From contig NZ_QZEX01000006.1 of NCBI RefSeq assembly GCF_003646465.1, positions 229,624-293,623 of the forward strand: a stretch of DNA of 64,000 nt, in the 5' to 3' direction. A program made the translations under genes and the position numbers. Below are positions 8,364 through 18,330 of this stretch, one piece after another; within the stretch, counting starts at the first letter, position 1; each line of letters starts with the position of its first letter. This stretch comes from Chachezhania antarctica. GTDB lineage: Bacteria; Pseudomonadota; Alphaproteobacteria; Rhodobacterales; Rhodobacteraceae. Below the pieces are notes generated by a model. That model was not told the origin of the DNA and did no database searches. It saw only the letters and a program-made list of their open reading frames with translations.

Positions 8364-10670
8364 ATGGCTCTTCGGCGGCTGTTCACCGCGCGGGTCTTGC
8401 GGATAGGGTGCGGCATGATTCAGTCCGGCACGCCCCCGAAGATCCCGACGCTTGAAAGAGCGCGCCGCCGACTGGTGGATATCTGTGTCGATCTCGATCC
8501 GGGCGGGCTCAAGCTGTCTCTCGCGCTCAAGACGGGGCTGACCATCTTCCTGTGTTTCGTGCTGACCCTGATGATGACGCGCGCAATCCCGCATGTCGCG
8601 GTCCCGCGGCCGACCGGGCTGCCCGACGGGCTGGCGCCCCTGGCGGCACGGATGACCGCGGCGTTCGAGGCGGCCCGCACCGTCGAAGGCTTCGGCAGGA
8701 CCTTCCCGGTCATGTCGGCGATCCTTGGGGCGAATTTCTTCATGATGCTGCCGCAGGATCGTTACCGGGTTGAGCTTTGGTGGTTCTTCCGGGTCGCGCT
8801 GGCCATTCTCCTGGGCTTCGTCCTGATCGGGCTGGCCGGCCCCGGTTCATGGGGCATGGGCGATGTGCCGATGGCGATCCTGTGGGTTCTGTTGATCACC
8901 TTCGGGATCTTCATGCGGGCCTGGGGCCCGGAGATGCGCAAGCTGGGAATGCTGCTGGGGCTGACAGGGCTGACCTTCGCGCTGTTCAATCCGACGCGGG
9001 ACGAAGGCTTCTGGTATCCCGCCGTCGCGCTGATCGTGATCGTGGTCGTCTTCGCCGTCCGGTTCCTGACGATCCGCCCGTCGCTCGTACTGGCGTACGA
9101 ATCGCAGTGCCAGCGGTTCCAGCAGGTCACTGCCGCGGAGTTGACGCGCTATCGGCTGGTGCAGCCGCTGCCCCGCGATCGCAACGGCAACCCGGACGAC
9201 CTGCTGCGCCAACGCTGGACGATCCTGCAGAAATTTGCCCCCGGTGCGATCAAGGAACGGCCCGATCTGGCCTCCCGGTTCGATGCCAAGCTTATCGCGG
9301 CCTACCGGATTTCGGTCGCGGCCATGGCCCTGCGCGAAGCCTATGTCGACATGAACGCAGCCGAGAAGGACACGCTCTTTCGCGACACGCGGCTTCAGAG
9401 CGTGCTGGATCGCCTAGCGGGCCGGCTGGGAGAGCTTCATGCCGCGGCCTTCCCGTCCGAAAGGGTATCCAACCCGGAGCTGGACGACATCCTGAACGGG
9501 CTGATCGAACCGGACAAGGCCGTGACCGCGGGCAACGTGCAGGAGATGCGCTTCATCCACGGTCTGATCCGGCTGGAAGGCGCGCTGAACGACTTTCTGG
9601 AAGCCCGACTTTCCATCGACGTGGTCCAGCCGGTGCCCGCGTCGCCGGCCGCGGGCGAAGGGACGAAAGCGCGCACCATGTCCCCGGCCGTTCGCTCCGC
9701 GTTGCAGGCGCTGGTGGCCTGCAGCATCACGACGGCGCTTCAGTTCACCTTCGATCTGAACCACGCGTACTGGGCGACGCTGACGGTTCTCGTGGTGCTG
9801 AACGGGGGGGCGGGGCAGACCTTGATCCGCACGCTTCAAAGGTTTCTTGGAACCGTCGCGGGCGTGATCGCGGCGATCGTCGTTGTTCCGCTGGTGGGCG
9901 CGAACACGCCGCTGGCGCTTGCCCTGATGGTCCTTGTCCTGCCCTTCGTCATGCTGACGTTGGAAACCCGCTACACCATCGCCGCCGGGGGCATCGGCTT
10001 TCTGGTGGGGATGATGCTGCACATCACCGTCGACGCAGGCGCCGCCACGCTGCTGGCCCGCGCCTACGAGACCGGGATCGGCGCGGGCATCGCGCTTGTG
10101 ATCTCGCTGGTCCTGTTTCCCAGCTACACGGGGCATCAGGCCGCGCCCCGGCTCGCCGCGCTGGTCGCGCGCGCCCGCGATGCGCTGGCACGGATGGAGC
10201 ACGAGGACCGCGTCTACCTGACCAACTCGCTTCTGGGCGATCTGCAGACGCTGCAGGCCGACACGCCGGCAATCATCGCCGAACGGCGGATGTTCGGGCA
10301 CAGCGGCCGGAATTTCGAGGCGTTCGTGTTCCTGCTCAATGCCTTCGTCGTCTATCTCGGGCAGTACGAGGTCTCGCGCAGAGATCTGGGCCGGGCGGTC
10401 CTGCCGGAACAGGCCAAGTCGCTTGTCGACGATCTGCAAACCGGCCTTCTTGCGGCGCTCGACCAGCTGGAAAAGATCCTGCGCGATGACAGCGCCGTGT
10501 CCGACGCCCCCGCTTTCGAACGCCGGCTGACGACACGGGACGCGACGCTGCTGCCCGCCGGGCTGATGACATCGCGCCACGATCTGGTGGCGGTGGTCAT
10601 CCTGCTGATGGCCGGCAACCGGCTGGGCGCGAACGTGAACGACCTGTCGACCGTGGCGCGGCGCATGTGA
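8364..10670 (+). CDS. FUSC-family inner-membrane protein (YccS/aromatic acid exporter-like)
   Basis: 768 residues with two hydrophobic blocks (about 55-215 and 435-580), each followed by a long helical cytoplasmic part. This is the duplicated architecture of FUSC/YccS/AaeB proteins, proposed exporters of aromatic or fusaric-type acids. The second block shows the family pattern ...HAYWATLTVLVVLNGGAGQT...RFLGTVAGV. The ATG at 8364 has GGGAG 7 bases upstream; a later ATG at 8415 is possible. No membrane fusion partner is adjacent. The substrate is unknown. Confidence 0.85.
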   Translation: MALRRLFTARVLRIGCGMIQSGTPPKIPTLERARRRLVDICVDLDPGGLKLSLALKTGLTIFLCFVLTLMMTRAIPHVAVPRPTGLPDGLAPLAARMTAAFEAARTVEGFGRTFPVMSAILGANFFMMLPQDRYRVELWWFFRVALAILLGFVLIGLAGPGSWGMGDVPMAILWVLLITFGIFMRAWGPEMRKLGMLLGLTGLTFALFNPTRDEGFWYPAVALIVIVVVFAVRFLTIRPSLVLAYESQCQRFQQVTAAELTRYRLVQPLPRDRNGNPDDLLRQRWTILQKFAPGAIKERPDLASRFDAKLIAAYRISVAAMALREAYVDMNAAEKDTLFRDTRLQSVLDRLAGRLGELHAAAFPSERVSNPELDDILNGLIEPDKAVTAGNVQEMRFIHGLIRLEGALNDFLEARLSIDVVQPVPASPAAGEGTKARTMSPAVRSALQALVACSITTALQFTFDLNHAYWATLTVLVVLNGGAGQTLIRTLQRFLGTVAGVIAAIVVVPLVGANTPLALALMVLVLPFVMLTLETRYTIAAGGIGFLVGMMLHITVDAGAATLLARAYETGIGAGIALVISLVLFPSYTGHQAAPRLAALVARARDALARMEHEDRVYLTNSLLGDLQTLQADTPAIIAERRMFGHSGRNFEAFVFLLNAFVVYLGQYEVSRRDLGRAVLPEQAKSLVDDLQTGLLAALDQLEKILRDDSAVSDAPAFERRLTTRDATLLPAGLMTSRHDLVAVVILLMAGNRLGANVNDLSTVARRM

Positions 10671-10844
10671 TTGGACGGCCCGATTGCATGCGACCCAAAG
10701 GCGCAAGATGTTTCCCCGGAAAACGTTTCGCATATTCACCGGCAGTACTGGCCTGTCCCAAATTGCTGTTGTAGCGTAACGGGAAAGGTCGCCGACGTCA
10801 GATCGCGGGCGCGGACCGGGCCTTCGCTTTCGGGGAGGATCGCC

Positions 10845-11246
10845 ATGATACGTTGCGTACGCCTGTGGACGGGCGAGGACGGCAATTCCCGGTTCGAGGA
10901 AGGCATGATCGACCTGGACGCCGGGATGCGCGGCGATGCCGTGGGCAAGCCGATGCCGGCGCGGGAATTGTCGTTTCAGGAAACCAGTTCGGGCGGGTCC
11001 TATGAATGGCATCAGGATCCGGTGCCCCGTTTCGTGATCACGCTGACCGGCACGCTCGAATTCCAAGTCAAATCCGGTGAAACCTTCACCATCCATCCCG
11101 GGGACATCCTGCTGGCGCAGGACAATTCCGGCACCGGGCACACCTGGCGGCTGATCGGGGACGAACCCTGGCGCCGCGCCTATGTCGTCTATGAAGACGG
11201 GGCCGATCTGGGGTTCCGCGCGTTGAACAAGGACCAACAGACATGA
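10845..11246 (+). CDS. Cupin-domain protein
   Basis: 133 residues forming one small beta-barrel domain. The cupin pattern is seen as YEWHQDPVPRFVITLTGTLEF...GETFTIHPGDILLAQD, although some metal ligands of the classical motif are missing, so it may not be an enzyme. The ATG at 10845 follows GGGGAGG (10832-10838). The stop overlaps the start of mqo (ATGA), implying translational coupling and perhaps a role tied to malate oxidation. No specific function can be assigned. Confidence 0.8.
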   Translation: MIRCVRLWTGEDGNSRFEEGMIDLDAGMRGDAVGKPMPARELSFQETSSGGSYEWHQDPVPRFVITLTGTLEFQVKSGETFTIHPGDILLAQDNSGTGHTWRLIGDEPWRRAYVVYEDGADLGFRALNKDQQT

Positions 11247-12739
11247 GCCACGCCCCCTCGGAAACCCACGACATCGTTCTGATCGGCGCCGGCATCATGA
11301 GCGCGACGCTGGGCACCGTGCTGAAGGAACTGGAACCGTCGCTGGATATCGCGGTCTACGAAACGCTTGGCGATTGCGCGCAGGAAAGCTCCAACTCGTG
11401 GAATAATGCCGGGACGGGGCATGCCGCTAATTGCGAGATGAACTACACACCGCAACGCGCCGACGGCAGCATCGACATTTCCGAAGCGCTCGAGGTGAAT
11501 ACCGAATTCGACCTCTCGCGGCAGCTCTGGGCGTACCTGGTGAACAAGGGCGCGATCAAGGATCCGCATGCTTTCATAAACGCCTGCCCGCATCTGAGCT
11601 TTGTCTGGGGCGCCGAAAACGTGGCCTTCCTGAAGGCGCGCCACGCTGAAATGGCGGCGCATCATTGCTATCACGGCATGGACTACACCGAAGACCGCGC
11701 CCAGATCGCCGAATGGGCGCCGCTGATCATCGAAGGCCGCGATCCCGACGAACCCATCGCCGCGACGCGCATGATAACGGGGGCCGATGTCTCCTACGGG
11801 TCGCTGACCCATCTGCTGATGGCCCACCTGCAACAGCAGCCGGGCTTTTCGGTGCATTACAAGCACCGGGTGAACGATGTCGAACAGGACGCCGACGGGC
11901 GCTGGCTGGTCAAGGTCAAGGATCGCGCCAGTGGCGAGCATAAGGTGGTGTCGGCGAAATTCGTCTTTGCCGGGGCCGGGGGCGGCGCGCTGGAAATGCT
12001 GCAGAAATCCAAGATACCGGAGGGCCACGGCTATGGCGGCTTCCCCGTCAGCGGCATCTGGCTGCGCTGCGACGTGGACGCCGTCAGCGACCGCCATCAC
12101 GCCAAGGTCTACGGCAAGGCGGCGCACGGGTCGCCGCCGATGTCGGTGCCGCATCTGGATACGCGGATCATCGACGGCAAACGCTCGATGCTTTTCGGCC
12201 CCTATGCGGGGTTCTCCACCAAGTTCCTGAAACACGGCTCCTATGCCGACCTGTTCGAATCCATCCGTCCGGGCAACGTGCTGCCGATGCTGGCAGTGGC
12301 GCGCGATAATCTGGAGCTGAGTGAATACCTTGTCGGCCAAGTGCTGCAGACCTCGGCCCACCAGTTCGCGGCGCTTCAGGCGTTCTTCCCCACGGCCGAA
12401 GAATCCGACTGGAAGGAGGCCGTGGCAGGCCAGCGGGTGCAGATCATCAAGCCCGACGAGGGCAATACCGGGAAGCTGGAATTCGGCACGGAAATCGTCG
12501 CCAGCGCCGACAAGTCCTTCGTGGCCCTTCTGGGCGCCTCGCCCGGCGCCTCGACCGCCGCGTTCATCGCTCTGGAGGTGCTGGAGAAATGCTTCGACGA
12601 TCAGCTGGCCAATGACGGCTGGAAAGAAAAGCTGACATCCATAATCCCGACTTACGGGATCGACCTGAAGGTCGATGCCGACGCGTGCCGCACCAGCCGG
12701 GAAGCGACGGCAAAGGCGCTCGACCTCGAATTCATCTGA
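11243..12739 (+). CDS. mqo: Malate:quinone oxidoreductase
   Basis: 498 residues, the usual family length. The FAD-binding Rossmann motif is at the N-terminus (DIVLIGAGIMSATLG). Strongly conserved Mqo blocks follow: SSNSWNNAGTGHAANCE, GGFPVSGIWLRC, KVYGKA and LGASPGASTA near the C-terminus. The enzyme oxidises malate to oxaloacetate and passes electrons to the quinone pool, replacing or supplementing NAD-dependent malate dehydrogenase. It is peripheral on the inner membrane face. Start overlaps the cupin stop by 4 bases. Confidence 0.97.
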   Translation: MSHAPSETHDIVLIGAGIMSATLGTVLKELEPSLDIAVYETLGDCAQESSNSWNNAGTGHAANCEMNYTPQRADGSIDISEALEVNTEFDLSRQLWAYLVNKGAIKDPHAFINACPHLSFVWGAENVAFLKARHAEMAAHHCYHGMDYTEDRAQIAEWAPLIIEGRDPDEPIAATRMITGADVSYGSLTHLLMAHLQQQPGFSVHYKHRVNDVEQDADGRWLVKVKDRASGEHKVVSAKFVFAGAGGGALEMLQKSKIPEGHGYGGFPVSGIWLRCDVDAVSDRHHAKVYGKAAHGSPPMSVPHLDTRIIDGKRSMLFGPYAGFSTKFLKHGSYADLFESIRPGNVLPMLAVARDNLELSEYLVGQVLQTSAHQFAALQAFFPTAEESDWKEAVAGQRVQIIKPDEGNTGKLEFGTEIVASADKSFVALLGASPGASTAAFIALEVLEKCFDDQLANDGWKEKLTSIIPTYGIDLKVDADACRTSREATAKALDLEFI

Positions 12740-13094
12740 TCTGCGCGGCGGGTCAGCGCCGGCGGGCGTTTCGAATCCGGCCGGGCCGGGCTGGGGAAGT
12801 GTCACGTTACGTGCAATCGCCCGGCCACTGGCCGGTCACGGGCGCAAACGTCCAGATATTTTGCAACAAATGTTCGGCCGGGCCGATCGGGTGCAAGGTC
12901 ACCTTGAACCCGGCCCGATCATCTGCATTGAATGTCGTGTCGGCCGCAGCCGGCCGGACGATGGCATAACGCCGGGAAACCGAATTCTGACAAATGCAAG
13001 CTGGCGTCGGGGCCATGCCGGAAATCTCGATGGGAAGCCGCCCCTGGGGGGCGGATCCGGACATGTTCACTGATGATGCTTTGGGAGTTTCAAG
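12740..13094. other. Intergenic region upstream of the family 5 binding protein
   Basis: 355 bases without a convincing gene. A hairpin (CCGCCCC/GGGGGCGG, near 13039-13055) lies about 40 bases before the next start, and GGGAG precedes the ATG at 13095. No other structure recognised. Confidence 0.55.
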
Positions 13095-14717
13095 ATGAAA
13101 GAAGATCGCAAATCCTTGCTTCGGCGCCTTGCGCGTTCGGTCAATGCAGGACAGCTCGACCGCCGGGAGTTCATGGCGCTGGGCTCCATTCTGGGCATGT
13201 CCGCCGCCGCCTCCTATGGCGCGCTGGGCCTCGTGGCGCCCACGGCCGCCTATGCGCAGGAGCCGCAGAAGGGTGGCGTGCTGCGGATCGGGCAGCAGAT
13301 CCTCGATATCAACGATCCCCGTACCTATGACTGGCCGCAGAAATCCAACGTCGCGCGGCAGTTCTGCGAACCGCTTGTGCGGTGGGAAGCCGACGGCTCG
13401 TTCACGCCCTCGCTTCTGACGGCGTGGGAAGTCAGCGACGACGCGAAGACCTACACGCTGAAGGTCCGGCAGGACGCCGTGTGGAACAACGGCGATCCCT
13501 TCACCGCCGACGACGTGGTGTTCAACATCCGCCGGATGGCCGACTCGACCGCCGAAGGCAACTCGATGGCGGCCCGCCTTGGGGCGCTGCGCGAAGGCGA
13601 CGCGACAGAGGCGGCCGAGGGCGCCGTTGTGAAGGTGGACGAGGAAACGGTTCAGCTGAACCTGTTCCGCCCCGACATCTCGCTGATCCCGTCCTTCGGC
13701 GATTACCCGGCGCTCTGCGTGCACCAGTCCTTTGCCGGGCAATTGCAGGATGCCCCCATCGGAACCGGCGGGTTCGAGCTGGTCGAATTCGACATCGGCG
13801 GATCGGCCGTCCTGAAGCGCCGTGAAGACGGCAAGTGGTGGGGTGGCGAGGTCTACCTTGACGGGATCGAGTTCATCGACCTCGGCAATGACGATTCCGC
13901 CTTCGCCGCGGCGTTCGACGATGGCATCATCGACATGAACGACGAAACGCAAAGCAACTCGGAAGAGCTGTTCGACGCGATGGGCCTGAACCGGGCCGTG
14001 GCGCTGACGGCGACCACCGCCGTGGCGCGCATGAACGTGAACCAGCCGCCCTTCGACGACAAGACCCTGCGCAACGCCGTGCAGCGTGCCGTCGACAATG
14101 CACTGTGCCTTGAGCTGGCGATCAACGGGCTGGGCACGGTCGCGGAAAACCACCACGTGGCACCGGTGCACCCGGAATACGCCGATGTGCCGCGTCCGCC
14201 CTATGATCCCGAACTGGCCCGCCAGATGCTGGAAGAGTCGGGCCATGCCGGCACGACACTGGAGCTTATCTCGATCGACGATGGCGAGTTGAAGGATTTC
14301 GCCGACACGGTCGGGGCGCAGCTGCGCGACGCGGGCTTCGACATCGAACGCAGCGTGCTGCCCGGCGCCAGCTTCTGGAACAACTGGACGAAATACCCGT
14401 TCTCGACCACGTCCTGGGGCGGCCGGCCGCTGGGCGTGCAGGTTTATGCCGTTGCATACAAGTCGGGCGAAGGGTGGAACGAAAGCGGGCATTCCAACCC
14501 GGAATTCGACGCCAAGCTGGATGAGGCGCTGGGCATCTTCGATCCCGATGCGCGGCGTCCGCTGATGGCCGAGCTTGAAAAGATGCTGCAGGACAGCGGC
14601 GTGATCGTGCAGGCCTACTGGCGCGAACTGGCGATGCACCACACCGACGCGGTGATGGGCTATGTCCGCCACCCGCTGCGCGAGATGCATCTTGAAAAGG
14701 TCTGGCTCAACTCCTGA
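13095..14717 (+). CDS. ABC transporter solute-binding protein, family 5 (peptide/nickel/opine type), Tat-exported
   Basis: 540 residues. The N-terminus has a twin-arginine signal (LDRREFMALG, Arg23-Arg24) and a hydrophobic stretch ending at AYAQE. The mature part begins KGGVLRIGQQ and continues with the family 5 pattern (FTPSLLTAWEVSDDAKTYTLKVRQDAVWNNGDPFTADDVVFN). Such proteins bind oligopeptides, nickel complexes, opines or sugars in the periplasm. No permease or ATPase is nearby, so its partner is elsewhere. A hairpin lies just after the stop. Confidence 0.9.
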   Translation: MKEDRKSLLRRLARSVNAGQLDRREFMALGSILGMSAAASYGALGLVAPTAAYAQEPQKGGVLRIGQQILDINDPRTYDWPQKSNVARQFCEPLVRWEADGSFTPSLLTAWEVSDDAKTYTLKVRQDAVWNNGDPFTADDVVFNIRRMADSTAEGNSMAARLGALREGDATEAAEGAVVKVDEETVQLNLFRPDISLIPSFGDYPALCVHQSFAGQLQDAPIGTGGFELVEFDIGGSAVLKRREDGKWWGGEVYLDGIEFIDLGNDDSAFAAAFDDGIIDMNDETQSNSEELFDAMGLNRAVALTATTAVARMNVNQPPFDDKTLRNAVQRAVDNALCLELAINGLGTVAENHHVAPVHPEYADVPRPPYDPELARQMLEESGHAGTTLELISIDDGELKDFADTVGAQLRDAGFDIERSVLPGASFWNNWTKYPFSTTSWGGRPLGVQVYAVAYKSGEGWNESGHSNPEFDAKLDEALGIFDPDARRPLMAELEKMLQDSGVIVQAYWRELAMHHTDAVMGYVRHPLREMHLEKVWLNS

Positions 14718-14740
14718 GCCCGATCGATCTGACGCTTTGC

Positions 14741-14773
14741 CCGGGGGGCAGCCGTTACGCGGCCGCCCCCCGG
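14741..14773 (+). terminator. Possible terminator after the family 5 binding protein
   Basis: A 9-bp G+C-rich stem (CCGGGGGGC at 14741-14749 with GCCCCCCGG at 14765-14773), with an additional inner CCG/CGG pair, 23 bases after the stop codon. There is no T-run, so it may act as a transcript stabiliser or a weak terminator. Confidence 0.5.
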
Positions 14774-14873
14774 CTACGTCTGGACGGACGAAACATGTCA
14801 ACCTGTGGATCGGCCTGAACCGGCTTGAGACTTTCCCCTCGCAAGCCGGCGCATGGGAAGAAACCGCGCCGCG

Positions 14874-16025
14874 TCAGCCGGATTTCAGCGCCTGGATGCT
14901 GCGCTCGCGCCGGTCCAGCCACCAGCCGTATTGTTCGGGCCAGCTGCCGTAATCGGTCACGCCCATCTCGTAGGCCTGGTGGTGAACCCAGAACGGATCG
15001 AACAGCGCCTGCCGCCCGATGGCGATCAGGTCGGCACGGCCGTCCTGCAACGCTGCCTCGGCCTGGGGACCGTCAAGGATCATCCCCACGCCCTGCGTGG
15101 CGATGCCGGCCTTGGCCCGGATCTCGGCCGCGTAGTCGAGCTGGTAGCCGGGCTGCAGCACGCGCCCCTGGCTGACCTTGGTGCGCCCCTGGTTCCCGCC
15201 CGAGGAGCAATCGATCACGTCGACACCAAGGGCTTTCAGTTCGGTTGCGAATGTCAGGCTGTCCGACATCTCCCACCCGCCTTTGAACCCGTCGACCGAG
15301 GATATGCGGAAGAACAGCGGTTTCGACGCGGGCCAGGCCGTGCGGACGGCCTCGGTGATCTCAAGCGCCAGCCGCATCCGGCCGGAAAGGTCGCCGCCAT
15401 AGGCATCGGTGCGGTGGTTCGACAAAGGCGACAGGAAGCTTTGCAGCAGGTAGCCATGGGCGCCGTGGATCTCGATGAAGTCGCAGCCCAGCGTATCGGC
15501 CCGGCGCGCGGCATCGGCGAAGGCCTGCACCAGCCGGGCGATGTCGTCTTTGTCCATCTCCTTCGGCATCAGCCAGCCGTCGTCCACGGGCATCGCGCTG
15601 GCGCCGTTGATCTCCCACGGTAGGTCGCCGCGGTCGACATCGGCGCGGCCCAGGGGGCCGTTGCCGAACCAAGGGCGCTGCATCGAGGCCTTGCGACCCG
15701 CATGGGCTAGCTGGATCCCCGCCAGCGCGCCGCTTGCACGGATGAAGTCTATCGACGGTTTCAGCGCTTGGGCATGGGCATCGGACCAGAGGCCGATATC
15801 GCCATGGGTGATCCGACCCTCGGGCAGGACGGCCGCGGCTTCGGTCATCACGGCGCCGAACCCGCCTTTCGCCAGCCCGCCGAGGTGGACGAGGTGCCAG
15901 TCGTTGGCGAAGCCATCCGTGGCAGAGTACTGGCACATCGGCGCGACGGTCACCCGGTTGGGGAAGGTGATGTCGCGCAGGGTGAGGGGCGAGAAGAGCA
16001 GGGGACGAGCGTCGGTAAGGGCCAA
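14874..16025 (-). CDS. NADH:flavin oxidoreductase, YqjM/Old Yellow Enzyme family
   Basis: FMN-dependent TIM-barrel reductase of activated alkenes. Visible motifs: LFSPLTLRDITFPNRVTVAPMCQYSA at the N-terminus (Cys of APMCQYSA is typical of YqjM), IQLAHAGRKAS, and the active-site pair in DFIEIHGAHGYLLQSFLSPLSNHRTDAYGG. No ATG lies close to the conserved start. I chose TTG at 16025 (GGAG 9 bases before), giving 383 residues; the frame stays open to an ATG at 16274 but the extra 83 residues are Arg/Pro-rich and unlike the family. True in vivo substrate unknown. Confidence 0.88.
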   Translation of the reverse strand: MALTDARPLLFSPLTLRDITFPNRVTVAPMCQYSATDGFANDWHLVHLGGLAKGGFGAVMTEAAAVLPEGRITHGDIGLWSDAHAQALKPSIDFIRASGALAGIQLAHAGRKASMQRPWFGNGPLGRADVDRGDLPWEINGASAMPVDDGWLMPKEMDKDDIARLVQAFADAARRADTLGCDFIEIHGAHGYLLQSFLSPLSNHRTDAYGGDLSGRMRLALEITEAVRTAWPASKPLFFRISSVDGFKGGWEMSDSLTFATELKALGVDVIDCSSGGNQGRTKVSQGRVLQPGYQLDYAAEIRAKAGIATQGVGMILDGPQAEAALQDGRADLIAIGRQALFDPFWVHHQAYEMGVTDYGSWPEQYGWWLDRRERSIQALKSG

Positions 16026-16537
16026 GGCGATATGCTCCGTCGGGAAGGGTCGGTTGAGGCTGGCGAGTTTGAGGGTCCGTGGCAAGACGGGCCGCTGCGT
16101 CCAGGCCGGGCGGTTTTCCGGCGGACCGGGCGCTGGCGCGCCCGGACGTCTTCTATCGGCGCCTTCGGCGCGTGGGACGGGCTTCGAGCTCACCACGCAG
16201 ATGGGACCGCCATCTGTGCGAAGCCGCCGTCGCTTGTGCTGCCTGAACCGACGCGCCTTCCGCATCAAGGGCAAGCCGCGCTGGCGCGCGGGGCTGGCGC
16301 CCCCTTGACGCGCAAGACGCGCCGGCTCTTTCCGGCAGCGCGACGGCGGCTCCGCGCAGATGGCTGGGACGGCTCATCGGTGGGGGCTGACGGGCGTCAT
16401 GGAATTGGAGATGTCGCGCCCGTCCCGCGCGGGAGGGCGGGTGGGGCGCTGGACGGGCGCGACCGTGGGACAGGGACGCGCGGACGGCGTCAGCCGGCCG
16501 CGCCACGGGCGACGCGCGCAGACGCGGCGCAATACCT
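16026..16537. other. G+C-rich gene-free region between YqjM-like gene and metG
   Basis: About 510 bases. All frames are open for long stretches only because of base composition; translations are Arg/Pro-rich and none resembles a protein family. Short repeats of GGCGCG type and small hairpins are present. No gene supported. Confidence 0.5.
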
Positions 16538-18253
16538 TCAGCGGGTGCCGGCGAAACGGTCCTGCCAGCTTTCGCGATCCTCGTCCGAGATCTTGGCGAA
16601 GAGGACATCCGGCACCGTGAAAGCATGGCCCGTGGGCAGGGCGGCAAGCGCATCGGCCACTTCATCCGGCCAGCCGGCGTCTTCACAGCCCATCGCGTCC
16701 AGCATCCGGGCGGAAGCAGACGGGATGAACGGCGCGCTCAGGACCGCGTAAAGGCGGATCAGGTTCAGGCCGGTCCGCACCTGCATGGCCGCCTGCTCCG
16801 GGTCGGTCTTGAAGGTCGACCAGGGGGCGGCACTTTGCAGGTATTCGTTGCCCGCCACCCAGATCGCGCGAAGCTCGGCCGCGGCCTTGCGGACTTCCAT
16901 GGCCTCCATCAGGCCCTCGTAGGCGCGCAGCCGGGTTTCCAGCTCGGCTGCCAGCGCCGCTTCCTGTTCGCCCGGCGTGCCACCTTCGGGCACCGCCTCG
17001 CCGAAGCGGGATCGGCAGAACTTGGTGATCCGGCTCACGAAATTGCCCAGCACGTCCGCCAGGTCCTTGTTCACGGACGCCTGGAAGTTCTCCCAGTTGA
17101 ATTCGCTGTCCGAGCTTTCGGGCGCATGGCTCAGCAGCCACCAGCGCCAGTAATCCGCCGGCAGGATTTCCAGCGCCTGGTCCATGAACACGCCGCGGCC
17201 CTGACTGGTCGAGAACTGGCCGCCTTCGTAGTTCAGGTAGTTGAAGGATTTCAGGTGATCGACCAGCTTCCACGGCTCGCCGCTTCCGAGGATCGTCACC
17301 GGGAAGCCCAGCGTGTGGAACGGCACGTTGTCCTTGCCCATGAACTGGACATATCGGACATCGTCGGCCCCCTTGTCGGTCCGCCACCAGCGTTCCCACG
17401 CGTCGTCGCCCAGGCCCTGCGCCTCGGCCCATTCCGCGGCGCAGGCGATGTATTCGATGGGCGCGTCGAACCAGACGTAGAAGACCTTGCCTTCCATCCC
17501 GGGCCAGGGCGCATCGCCCTTCTTGACCGGTACGCCCCAGCTCAGATCCCGGGTGATCCCGCGGTCCTGCAGGCCGTCGCCGTCGTGCAGCCATTTCCTG
17601 GCGATGGACGTGGTCAGGATCGGCCAGTCCGTCTTGGTGTCGATCCACGCGTCCAGATCGTCCTTCATGGCCGACTGGCGCAGGTAGAGGTGCTTGGAAT
17701 CCCGCAGCTCGAGGTCCGTCGCGCCAGAGATCGCGCTGCGCGGGTCGATCAGGTCGGCCGGGTCCAGCTGCTTGGTGCAGTTCTCGCACTGGTCGCCGCG
17801 GGCCTTGTCGTAGCCGCAATTGGGGCAGGTGCCCTCGACATAGCGGTCCGGCAGGTAGCGGTCGTCGGTGGGCGAATAGAACTGCTGTTCGCTCACTTCG
17901 CGGATCAGCCCGGCCTCTTCCAGCTTGCCCGCGAAATGCTGGGTCAGCCGGTGGTTCTGGGGCGAGGACGAGCGGCCGTAGTGATCGAAGCTCAGCCCGA
18001 AGCCCTGTACCAGCTGCGTCTGGATGCCGTGCATTTCCGCGCAGTATTCGGCCACCGGTTTGCCGGCCTTGGCCGCGGCCAGTTCGGCCGGCGTGCCGTG
18101 TTCGTCGGTCGCGCAGAGAAACAGCACCTCGTTTCCGCGGCCCCGCATGTAGCGCGCGTAAAGGTCGGCCGGAAGCTGCGAGCCGATGAGCGTGCCAAGA
18201 TGCTTGATCCCGTTGATGTAGGGAAGCGCCGAGGTGATGAGAATGCGTGCCAT
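16538..18253 (-). CDS. metG: Methionyl-tRNA synthetase
   Basis: 571 residues. Class I synthetase with the HIGH-equivalent at the N-terminus ([17 protein letters not shown]), a zinc knuckle ([17 protein letters not shown], near residue 145), the [10 protein letters not shown]-like block, and the anticodon-binding C-terminal helices. The usual KMSKS loop is replaced by [13 protein letters not shown], a variant known in alphaproteobacterial enzymes. There is no C-terminal tRNA-binding EMAP domain. It charges tRNA-Met for initiation and elongation. Confidence 0.97.
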   Translation of the reverse strand: MARILITSALPYINGIKHLGTLIGSQLPADLYARYMRGRGNEVLFLCATDEHGTPAELAAAKAGKPVAEYCAEMHGIQTQLVQGFGLSFDHYGRSSSPQNHRLTQHFAGKLEEAGLIREVSEQQFYSPTDDRYLPDRYVEGTCPNCGYDKARGDQCENCTKQLDPADLIDPRSAISGATDLELRDSKHLYLRQSAMKDDLDAWIDTKTDWPILTTSIARKWLHDGDGLQDRGITRDLSWGVPVKKGDAPWPGMEGKVFYVWFDAPIEYIACAAEWAEAQGLGDDAWERWWRTDKGADDVRYVQFMGKDNVPFHTLGFPVTILGSGEPWKLVDHLKSFNYLNYEGGQFSTSQGRGVFMDQALEILPADYWRWWLLSHAPESSDSEFNWENFQASVNKDLADVLGNFVSRITKFCRSRFGEAVPEGGTPGEQEAALAAELETRLRAYEGLMEAMEVRKAAAELRAIWVAGNEYLQSAAPWSTFKTDPEQAAMQVRTGLNLIRLYAVLSAPFIPSASARMLDAMGCEDAGWPDEVADALAALPTGHAFTVPDVLFAKISDEDRESWQDRFAGTR

Positions 18254-18330
18254 TGATTGCGTCCCGCGGATGATTGCGCGCGGGTCTTATCGCACCGCTC
18301 GGGCGCCGTCACCCCCTGCCGGTCGGCCGG

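Noticed and set aside
9414-11237. 607-residue minus-strand ORF opposite the FUSC gene
   Set aside because: Shadow of a high-G+C gene; His/Gln/Arg-rich translation and no ribosome binding site.
12807-14801. 664-residue minus-strand ORF opposite the family 5 binding protein
   Set aside because: The plus-strand gene has a Tat signal and clear family motifs; this frame is compositional.
16026-16274. N-terminal extension of the YqjM-like enzyme to the ATG at 16274
   Set aside because: The 83 added residues are Arg/Pro-rich and precede the conserved enzyme start; a TTG with a ribosome binding site is nearer.
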